DNA of 37,747 nt from Thiotrichaceae bacterium (lineage in GTDB: Bacteria; Pseudomonadota; Gammaproteobacteria; Thiotrichales; Thiotrichaceae): positions 1 to 37,747 of the forward strand of contig WFWY01000028.1 of NCBI GenBank assembly GCA_015490895.1, read 5' to 3'. Below the pieces are notes generated by a model. The model worked only from the letters and a program-made list of their open reading frames with translations. It made no database searches and was not told the origin of the DNA. Shown one piece after another: positions 18,731-28,300 of the stretch (within the stretch, counting starts at the first letter, position 1; each line of letters begins with the position of its first letter). The position numbers and the translations under genes were made by a program.

Positions 18731-19640
18731 CACCGCCCGTAAAACCGGGGAGGCTGGAGTCAACGACAAGCCCAGGGTAGTTTTAATTGGTGATACCAGC
18801 CTCAATTCACCCCACTTTGGCTGCCAGCTTGTCGGACAAACGTTCCGGGAGCAATTCAGCCGCTGCGGACTTGATCTGGTCGCCAGCCTGCCGTTTAATT
18901 ATGAACGATTTGCAGCCAGTCCAGCTCTCTTTGAAAAAGCTGATCTGCTGATTATCAATGGTGAAGGTTCCATCCACCATGGTCGCTATCATGAACTGGT
19001 CAAGCTTGCTACAGACTACCCTGCCGCACTGGTTAATTGTGTCTATCAGGAAAACCCACACTGGCCAGAGCTTGAGAACTTTCACTATATTTCAGCGCGG
19101 GAATCCCTGAGTGCCGAGGAAATCCGTTCACAAGGTGTTAACTGCGAGGTAGTGCCGGATGTGCTCTTCGCGTCATCTTTATTGAATTCATTTGTATGCC
19201 AGGAGCCTGTCAAGACGACAGGTGTCACTGACAATGCACAAAAAACGATCTACCGCCTGGGCCCTTTCAAGGTACGCCTGAGACCGGGGCGTTCTCCCAA
19301 ACAGAAAATGGTTTCGGATTATTTAAATTTCCTGTGTGAACACCAAAGATTATGTATCGGACGGTTTCATGCCGCGATTGCTGCCAGCGTGTTACGCATA
19401 CCCTTCTCAAGCTGGGATTCCAACACCTGGAAAATGCGTGGGCTAATGCAAGACATGGGCATGTCCCATTTGCATTTTTCTGATCGACAGTCAGCACTAG
19501 CGGCAGTCCCTGCTGTATTCGACCCCAAAATCAGCACGTTTGCACAACAGGCCAAAGAAAAGATAGAAACGATGTTTGATACCCTGGCAACCATCGCAGG
19601 TAAAAACGCGGCTCACCGCCACACCGATAGCGTGGGCTAA
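18708..19640 (+). CDS. Polysaccharide pyruvyl transferase-like protein
   Basis: About 310 residues if translation starts at ATG 18708, inside the end of the DUF1244 gene. The frame is open further upstream, but that part is a shadow of DUF1244. The fold is suggested by VVLIGDTSLNSPHFGCQLVG at the N-terminus, LLIINGEGSIHH in the middle, and the C-terminal IGRFHAAIAASVLRIPFSSW, which matches the family's R-[FL]-H...A...P-F block. Members add ketal pyruvate to sugars of exopolysaccharide or cell wall, or are glycosyltransferase-like without proven activity. It ends 3 bp before the asparagine synthase gene, so the two form an obvious pair. No sugar-synthesis genes are nearby, and the substrate is unknown. 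Confidence 0.72.
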   Translation: MQKSVATSTARKTGEAGVNDKPRVVLIGDTSLNSPHFGCQLVGQTFREQFSRCGLDLVASLPFNYERFAASPALFEKADLLIINGEGSIHHGRYHELVKLATDYPAALVNCVYQENPHWPELENFHYISARESLSAEEIRSQGVNCEVVPDVLFASSLLNSFVCQEPVKTTGVTDNAQKTIYRLGPFKVRLRPGRSPKQKMVSDYLNFLCEHQRLCIGRFHAAIAASVLRIPFSSWDSNTWKMRGLMQDMGMSHLHFSDRQSALAAVPAVFDPKISTFAQQAKEKIETMFDTLATIAGKNAAHRHTDSVG

Positions 19641-19643
19641 TGC

Positions 19644-21511
19644 ATGTGTGGCTTTTTTCAGGTTATCCAACGCACAGCGCCTATTCATAGAGATCGCTTC
19701 CGGGCTGCACTGCAAACCATGCAACATCGTGGGCCAGACGCTCAGGGGGAACACTTCGCGGAAATCCAGCCAGCACAAAGTACCCGCTATTATACGGCCT
19801 TTGGCCATCAACGCCTGTCCATTCTGGATTTAAGCACCAGCTCCAACCAGCCTTTCAGACATCAGCAGCACACTTTATTATATAACGGCGAAGTTTATAA
19901 CTTTAAAAAACTGGCTCAATCATTAAATGCCCAGGGCGTATCACTCACAACACAGGGTGATACCGAAGTCGTCATGCATTCACTGATACATCAGGGTGCC
20001 GATGCATTATCCACATTCAACGGCATGTGGGCATTCAGCCTGTTTCATGCAAAGACACATCAGGTCATGCTCAGTCGCGACCGCTATGGCAAAAAACCCC
20101 TGTTCATTTACCAGGATGAGAACACGTTTTGTGCCTCATCTACTATCCGGGCCATCAAGGTTTACCTGGATCTCAAGCTGTCATTCAGGCGTCAAAAGCT
20201 GCTTGATCTCATGCTCTTTGGCACGCTCTACCCCTCTCCATCCGGGCAAACCCATTTTGAGAATATTTCGCACATTCTACCGGGGCATGTGGCCTTTTTC
20301 GATTGTGCAAACTGGTCCTTGCACCAAACACCATATTTTGACCCTGCCAAACCCAACCAGAGTACTCATGATAAAGCGCAATCAGCGGATCTGATAGCAA
20401 CATTAAGCGACAGTGTTGCTGCACGGCTGATTTCGGATCGACCCGTTGGCCTGTTATTGTCAGGCGGTATCGACAGTTCATTGCTCTTGTCAATTATGGT
20501 GAGCAAAGGACTTCAGGATCAGGTAAATATTTTCATGGGTGATACCGGGCGTTCGGAAGATTATGCCTACGCCAAAAAATCAGTGGAGCAACTTGGCCTT
20601 AAGGCGGAAACTGTCCGGCTGGATTATGATGACAATACCTTTGAGCGCTTTCTGAAAATCTGTTGGCACCATGAAAAACCCTTCCCGCTCAATGGCAATG
20701 CAATGGCTATGCCACAGATGTATGAAGCCGTTGAATCGCAGGGTATCCCGGTGTCCTGGACGGCTCGGGTGGTGATGAGTTATTTGGTGGTTACTGGGAA
20801 CGGCATTTGCCCTATGCCATGCGTGAAGCTCTCGGCAGCAGAAACTGGAGCTGGATAAAACAGATGCTGGCAGAAAACGGCAAGACAAACCAGGTACGCC
20901 ACAGTTTATTGTATGCTTTCCTGCCTGCTGCCCTGGTCAATACCAAACAGCGCTTTTCAAGCCGTGCGGCAAAACTGCTGCACCCATTGATACAAGCTTC
21001 TGCCCGTGAAATCTGGAATACAACGAACCCTGACCCCCTGACAGACCTGGGGCATAGTTTCTCATCCGCCCTGAGCCAGGATATTGCGCCCGGCGGACGC
21101 CTGGGTGAATGGATCTGGCACAATGATCGCAATGCCATGATGTCCAGCGTGGAAAGCCGTAGCCCCCTGCTGGATTACCGCCTGCATCCGTTCCTGTTTA
21201 GCGGCTATCCGAACAAGTATCAGGGCATATGGAACAAAGCTGAATTACGTCAGGCATTTGACGCCTTCAAACCACTCCCTACCCAATGGCGTCAGCAAAA
21301 ACAGGGGTTTCGCTGGGATGGCAAACATTTTATCCTGCATAACAAAGAGCGCATTATTGAACTCATTGCCAACAGTGATTGTCTTCCAGAGATTATCAAC
21401 ACCCGCAGACTGGTTAATCTGGCTAGAAAACACCCGAAAATTCTACGCTCCAGTATTGGCAAGCATGCCCTGTGTGTGGCGGGTATCGAACAAAGCCTGA
21501 TCCGGGAATAA
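19644..21511 (+). pseudogene. asnB: Asparagine synthase (glutamine-hydrolysing), frameshifted
   Basis: Two reading frames together make one 622-residue AsnB-like protein. The N-terminal Ntn glutaminase domain begins MCGFF (catalytic Cys2) and includes QHRGPDAQG and YNGEVYNF. The synthetase domain has the PP-loop SGGIDSS (273-279). After Val370 (about 20751-20755) one base is missing. The upstream frame runs out at 20858, while the next frame reads LDGSGGDELFGGYW and continues to the stop at 21509-21511. Adding one base gives exactly a whole number of codons. The rest shows no other lesion, so this is a recent mutation, a programmed shift or a sequencing error. It pairs with the preceding pyruvyl transferase-like gene, so the amidated substrate may be a surface sugar precursor rather than aspartate. 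Confidence 0.9.
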
Positions 21512-21605
21512 GCAAGACAAAACCATGCCTGATAAGGTAGGCTGTCGCCATTGATGACTGATCCATAATATTTCTACTCTATCAATTCAATGAAGGAGAA
21601 CACCC

Positions 21606-21887
21606 GTGAGTAAAGCAAGCGCAAGACATATTCTTGTTTCAACAGAAGCACAATGCAGTGAGCTGAAACAACAGATCGAGAACGGAGCTGATTTTGCAGC
21701 ACTGGCACAGCAACATTCAAGCTGCCCTTCAAAAGCACAGGGGGGTGACCTGGGTGAGTTTGGCCCCGGACAGATGGTGCCTGAGTTTGACAAAGTTGTT
21801 TTTAGTGCACCTGTCAATGAAGTACAAGGCCCGGTAAAAACCCAGTTTGGTTATCATCTGCTGGAAGTAACCCAGCGAACAGACTAA
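21606..21887 (+). CDS. ppiC: Peptidyl-prolyl cis-trans isomerase, parvulin type
   Basis: The 93-residue single-domain parvulin has [22 protein letters not shown] at the N-terminus, then [30 protein letters not shown] and [10 protein letters not shown], the complete rotamase fold. It lacks a signal peptide, so it acts in the cytoplasm like E. coli PpiC. The start is GTG (21606) with AAGGAG about 9 nt upstream, giving the same length as PpiC (93). It precedes the S1-protein gene by 15 bp and is probably co-transcribed with it. Confidence 0.95.
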   Translation: MSKASARHILVSTEAQCSELKQQIENGADFAALAQQHSSCPSKAQGGDLGEFGPGQMVPEFDKVVFSAPVNEVQGPVKTQFGYHLLEVTQRTD

Positions 21888-21902
21888 TACAGACTAGCCC
21901 CC

Positions 21903-22763
21903 ATGACAGTATCTGACAGCCAAACCCGACCGCAGCTTGGCGCAATAAGCCGTCTTAGTGTGGTCAAGCAGGTAGATTTTGGTGTCTATCTTGATGGCAA
22001 GAGCCTGGGAGAAATCCTGCTCCCGAAACGCTACCTGCCTGAAACAGGCGGTGAGCCTGGTGACAAGATTGACGTCTTTCTCTATAAGGATTCTGATGAT
22101 CGCCTCATTGCCACGACAGAGACGCCCAGGGTCATGGTTGATCAGTGCGCCTGCCTGAAAGTTATTGAGGTTAACCACATTGGAGCTTTTCTGGACTGGG
22201 GGCTTTCCAGGGATCTGCTGGTTCCCCATAGTGAACAAACGGGTCGTATGACCCCCGGTAAATCGTATGTGGTTAATGTCTATATCGACGAACTGACTGA
22301 ACGCATCACTGCAACGGCCAAACTGGATGGCTGGCTCAGCGAGGAAGGCGTGTATTTCAAGCCTCGTCAGGCCGTTGATTTGCTAATCTACGGACACACC
22401 GAACTCGGTTATAAAGCGGTAATCAATCATACACATCTGGGGTTAATCTACAAAAACGAGGTTTTTCAGCCCATCACATATGGGCAACGGCTCCAGGGCT
22501 ATATCAAACGTATCCGTGATGATAAAAAAATTGACCTGTGTTTGCAGCAACCTGCGGCAGAAACACAAGATAAACTGATGCAGTCCATCATACGCTATTT
22601 ACAGGAGAATCAGGGTGTTTCAACCCTGACTGACAAAAGCCCGCCTGCGGATATCTACGCACAGTTTCACGTGAGCAAGAAAAACTACAAAAGAGCACTG
22701 GGCAGGCTCTACAAACAACGCGAGATCCGTATTGAAGCTGGGCGCATTGTGTTAATACGCTAA
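21903..22763 (+). CDS. CvfB-like S1-domain RNA-binding protein
   Basis: The 286-residue protein resembles the CvfB/YitL family: tandem S1-type beta-barrels followed by a C-terminal winged helix (about 225-285; ADIYAQFHVSKKNYKRALGRL). The S1-like segments include VVKQVDFGVYLDG, VIEVNHIGAFLDWGLSRDLL and GQRLQGYIKRIRDDKKIDL. In Staphylococcus CvfB binds RNA and affects virulence-gene expression; the role in gammaproteobacteria is undefined. A hairpin 11 bp after the stop separates it from the convergent groEL gene. Confidence 0.88.
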   Translation: MTVSDSQTRPQLGAISRLSVVKQVDFGVYLDGKSLGEILLPKRYLPETGGEPGDKIDVFLYKDSDDRLIATTETPRVMVDQCACLKVIEVNHIGAFLDWGLSRDLLVPHSEQTGRMTPGKSYVVNVYIDELTERITATAKLDGWLSEEGVYFKPRQAVDLLIYGHTELGYKAVINHTHLGLIYKNEVFQPITYGQRLQGYIKRIRDDKKIDLCLQQPAAETQDKLMQSIIRYLQENQGVSTLTDKSPPADIYAQFHVSKKNYKRALGRLYKQREIRIEAGRIVLIR

Positions 22764-22774
22764 TCACAACAAAC

Positions 22775-22800
22775 AAACGGGAGACAAATGCCTCCCGTTT
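22775..22800. terminator. Bidirectional terminator between cvfB-like gene and groEL
   Basis: AAACGGGAG (22775-22783) pairs with CTCCCGTTT (22792-22800), 9 bp with an 8-nt loop. On the minus strand the stem is followed by a T-rich run (TTTGTTTGTTG), as expected for groEL termination. On the plus strand it is followed by AGTTATT. It sits between convergent genes. Confidence 0.75.
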
Positions 22801-22864
22801 AGTTATTACATTAGCCCGACCAGATTATTCGATCAAGGCTAACCCTGTAGCGCAGCTGGCAGTG

Positions 22865-24523
<1,659 letters not shown>

Positions 24524-24539
24524 TTATAATTCAACTGTA

Positions 24540-24830
24540 TTAAGCTTCAATGACGGCAAGAATGTCTTCTTCTTTCATCATGAGTAACTCTTCACCATCT
24601 ACTTTCACAGCAGTGCCTGCGTACTGACCAAACAATACCGAATCACCTACTTTTACATCCATCGCACGAACTTCACCGCTATCCGTGATTTTTCCGTTAC
24701 CGGCTGCGATAATTTCACCACGATTTGGCTTTTCCGTTGCGCTATCGGGGATAATGATTCCACCTGAAGTTGTACGTTCCTCTTCGGTACGGCGAACCAA
24801 TACGCGATCATGTAAAGGACGAATATTCAT
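24540..24830 (-). CDS. groES: Co-chaperonin GroES
   Basis: The 96-residue heptameric lid of the GroEL folding chamber. It begins [18 protein letters not shown]. The mobile loop [20 protein letters not shown] contacts GroEL, and the C-terminus includes [25 protein letters not shown] lies 6-8 nt before the ATG. First gene of the groESL operon. Confidence 0.99.
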   Translation of the reverse strand: MNIRPLHDRVLVRRTEEERTTSGGIIIPDSATEKPNRGEIIAAGNGKITDSGEVRAMDVKVGDSVLFGQYAGTAVKVDGEELLMMKEEDILAVIEA

Positions 24831-24932
24831 GTTTTCTCCTACAATAATTTAAATGATTGACAACATCTGATTGTTAGCTGGCATGACATCCAGCCATGGC
24901 GGGATGTACTATCTTAAACTTAAAGCTCTTGA

Positions 24933-24959
24933 TTAGCACTCCACACACGAGACTGCTAA
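24933..24959. promoter_or_regulatory. CIRCE operator (HrcA binding site)
   Basis: TTAGCACTC (24933-24941), a 9-bp spacer and GACTGCTAA (24951-24959) match the CIRCE consensus TTAGCACTC-N9-GAGTGCTAA in 17 of 18 arm positions. It overlaps the downstream edge of the groESL -10 box, so HrcA bound here would block initiation. hrcA itself is not in the window. Confidence 0.93.
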
Positions 24960-24987
24960 TAATAGGGTCGCTTAATACTAAGTCAAG
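24959..24987 (-). promoter_or_regulatory. groESL promoter, overlapping sigma-70 and sigma-32 consensus
   Basis: On the minus strand TTGACT (24981-24986) and TATTAT (24959-24964) are 16 bp apart, a good sigma-70 promoter. The same bases also read CTTGACT-N13-CCCTATTAT, close to the sigma-32 consensus CTTGAAA/CCCCATnT. With CIRCE abutting, groESL may be under both HrcA repression and sigma-32 activation. The leader to GroES is about 125 nt. Confidence 0.75.
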
Positions 24988-25135
24988 AGCCATAAAGTAT
25001 TTTTTTGTGAGACCGCTACAGGACGCCCGGTAAGACAAATAGTGCAAAAGAAAAATGACGTTAAAGTACTATATCTGCCGACAATGCCGACAAACTGGCC
25101 TACAATAAACGACAGGATGTCTGTTATGCCAGTTG

Positions 25136-25289
25136 TAAGGAGGCTCTGATCAAGTCCGGTCGAATCTACTGTAAAATGAAATTTGACCGGGCTTAATCAA
25201 CCTCTTTAGGCGGCAGCAGAGGTTCCATAAAGAGGCTCTGATTAAGTCCTGAGCGGTTTTCTCGAAACTAGAATTGTTCAGAGTCTCCA
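25136..25289. mobile_element. Composite MITE-like inverted-repeat element
   Basis: The left part (25136-25209) is a long imperfect hairpin: GGAGGCTCTGATCAAGTCCG pairs with a degenerate copy ending CTTAATCAACCTCTTTA. A further copy of the same end starts at 25230 (AGAGGCTCTGATTAAGTCC). The right boundary CAGAGTCTCC (25280-25289) is the inverse of GGAGACTCTG. Bases 25136-25190 closely match 33359-33413. There is no transposase ORF. It looks like a transposase-less element with a second end nested in it, 36 bp before the macroglobulin start codon. Confidence 0.65.
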
Positions 25290-25325
25290 TAAACAAACAT
25301 ATCTGTTGCATTTAAGGGAGTCACT

Positions 25326-28300
25326 ATGCACCACGTCTTAACCGGGTTTATTTTCAGTCTCAGCACCCTCTTGCTGGTCGCTTGCAACACGAATGAAAAC
25401 AACGAAAATACCACAGCCCGCTCAGCAGTTTCCTCAGCGGAAAAGACTTTAGTCACTGACAAACAAACAGCTTCCAGGCACAAATGGGCAACACTGATCG
25501 ACGCACAAACACAGGGCAAGGTATCACGCTATACCCCTATTTACATTCGCTTCCGGCAACCTGTTATTGAAATCAGCCAGATCGGAAAAACAGCCAGCGG
25601 GATTCTTCAAATACAACCGGCTGTCAAGGGAACAGCTATTTTTGAAAACACGCAGCAGATCACGCTGGTACCCGACACACCACTACAAGCCAGTCAACGC
25701 TATACGGTGACGCTACAACCCAATGGCTTGCAAGGCATGACACCAACAGACGCCCCCTACACTTTCAGTTTTAGCACCATCCCGCTGGAGTATGAGCTGC
25801 AAACCGATGCCTTGCAGGTTGACCCGAACAATGCCTCACTCATGCGCCTGTCAGGAAGCGTTCTGTTTTCTGACCGTGTAGAGATGGATGCTGTTAGCAA
25901 ATTGCTGACAGCCACGCTACAGGATAAACCTTTACCGGTTCGCTGGCAGATGGACGATAGCGGCAAACAGTTTCGCTTTTATCTCGAATCACTACCCCGT
26001 GAAACCTATGCAACGGATCTGCTGCTAAGCTGGAATGGTACTTCTCTGGGCATTGACACCCAGGGCAAAACAACCGTTACCCTGCCTGCTATCAATACCT
26101 TTAAGGTACTGGATATTCGGCGCATCACCCCCCTTGCTGACAAGCCTTATATTCGCATTACCCTGTCAGCTATCCGGGATCAGGAACAAAACCTCAAGGG
26201 ATTAATCCGCCTGGAACCCATCCCGGATATAGAGCACCCAAACCCCAAGACTGTTCCCTTTAAACTCAGCAGCGAAGGCAACCTGATCAAACTGTTCCCC
26301 AGGGAAGGAGCCAGTGGCCGTTTCAACGTAGCTATCGAGCCTGGCCTGCGAGGAAAAAACGGTAATGCACTGGGCAAGAGAATCAACCAGACCATCGAGC
26401 TGGAAACCATCAAACCGGGCATCCGGTTTGTCGGCAAGGGACATATTTTACCGGACAGTAAAATACTTGAAATTCCCTTTGAGGCTGCCAATGTGGATGC
26501 CGTCAAGGTCAAAGCCTTTCTGATCAACCCTGATAATGTCGCGCAGTTTTTCCAGGTCAATACCCTACAGGATAATAGTGAGCTACAGCGGGTAGGACGT
26601 TATCTCTGGCAAAAAACCATTCCCCTGTCGGCTGCCAATTTTGCCCAGTGGAATCGCTATACCCTGGATGCGAGCGAATTGCTGCGCTCCCACCCGGGCG
26701 GGCTGTTTCACCTGGAGTTATCCATTGACCGACGTTATTCACGCTATCACTGTCCAGCGGGCACACCCAAAACTCTGGCAGCAGATCAACCCTTGCAGAA
26801 CCATGAAGATAATGATGTAGTCGAGGCCTCCGGCTGGGATGGCGTAGAAACCCTCACTGAGAGCGCAGAACAGTTGCTGAACGACTGGCGCTGGGAAGAT
26901 CGAAATAAACCCTGTACCGATGCCTATTTCCAGTTTGATGACAATCCGGTAGCAGACAGCAGAAACTTTATCGCCAGCAATATCGGCTTGCTGGCCAAGC
27001 AGGATGCCCATGGTAAACTACTTATTGTAGCCACCGACCTGAAAACCTCAACGCCTCTGCCTGCGGTAGATTTGCGGGTTCAGAACTTCCAGTATCAAAC
27101 ACTGGCAACCGCCACAACCAATGATGAAGGCATGGCAACAGTCTCTCTTGAAAAGACACCTTTTTTACTGATTGCGAGTAAAAACAAGGAAAAGGCCTAT
27201 CTGAAGCTTAACGGTTCTACGGCATTGCCCGTCAGTCATTTCGATGTCGGCGGCAGTCAATTAAAAGAGGGATTAAACGGGACAATTTATGGTGAACGCG
27301 GTGTCTGGCGACCTGGCGATACGATTTATCTGACTTTTGTATTGCAGGACAAGGATAAAGTCATCCCGGCTAATCATCCCGTCAGCATGCAACTGTATGA
27401 CCCCAAAGGTCGCCTGGTACAAAGCCTCACCAACACTACACCCACAGGTAATTTTTACACCTTCGCCCTGCAAACTGACGAAAACGCAGAAACGGGAAAA
27501 TGGCTGGCAAAAGCCAGACTCGGCAATACAACCTTCTCCAAAACACTGACCATTGAAACCGTACGACCCAATCGTTTGAAAATTGATCTGGACTTTGGTA
27601 CCGATGTGTTGCTGGGCTATGAACCACCACCGCAGGGAAAACTGTTTGCACAGTGGCTGCATGGTGCGACAGCCAGTGGCCTGAAAGCAGACATTGCTGT
27701 CCGCTTTCGTGAGAAGACAACCCGTTTTGAACGTTTCGCCAATTACCAGTTTGATGACCCGGCACGCTCCCTGGACAGTAGTGAACAAAAACTGCTGGAA
27801 GGCCGGCTGGATGAGACTGGCACGCTACGTTTCAAAAAGGCTTTTGCACCACAATCCCGTGCCCCTGGTATGCTCAGCGCCTGGTTTACCTCACGCGTTT
27901 TTGAACAGGGCGGCGGATTCAGTATTAGCAAGCACTATCTGGATTATCACCCTTATGCCCACTATGTAGGTATCAAGCTCCCTAAAGGCGATGCCAGCCG
28001 CAACATGCTGCTCACCGACCAGACACACCGTGTAGAAATAGCCAGTCTCACGGCATCCGGAGAACCTGCTGATTTGCAACGTGTACAAGTAACACTTTAT
28101 AAAGTGGACTGGAAATGGTGGTGGGACAAGTCCCCGGAATCACTGGCCGCTTACAGCAATGCCAACCACCGCCGCAAACTACAGCAATCCATCATACAAA
28201 CCCATCAGGGTCGTGGTTACTGGGACTTTGCCATCAAGTACCCGGACTGGGGACGCTACCTGATCCGTGCCTGTGACCTGGAGGGTAAACACTGTGCCGG

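Larger units (their letters stand above)
24831..25325. other. groES / alpha-2-macroglobulin intergenic region
   Basis: These 495 bp contain the groESL leader (24831-24932), CIRCE and promoter (24933-24987), about 150 bp where I see nothing firm (24988-25135), and the composite inverted-repeat element at 25136-25289. The plus-strand promoter of the macroglobulin gene must lie here, possibly inside the element, but I cannot assign boxes. Confidence 0.5.

Noticed and set aside
24988-25135. Possible IS1 InsA zinc-finger remnant (a C-x2-C-like run near 25070)
   Set aside because: Translation gives only YICRQCRQ followed by stops; too short and degenerate to support.
27273-27788. 171-residue minus-strand frame inside the macroglobulin gene
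   Set aside because: Antisense shadow of a clearly coding frame, with no motif and no Shine-Dalgarno.
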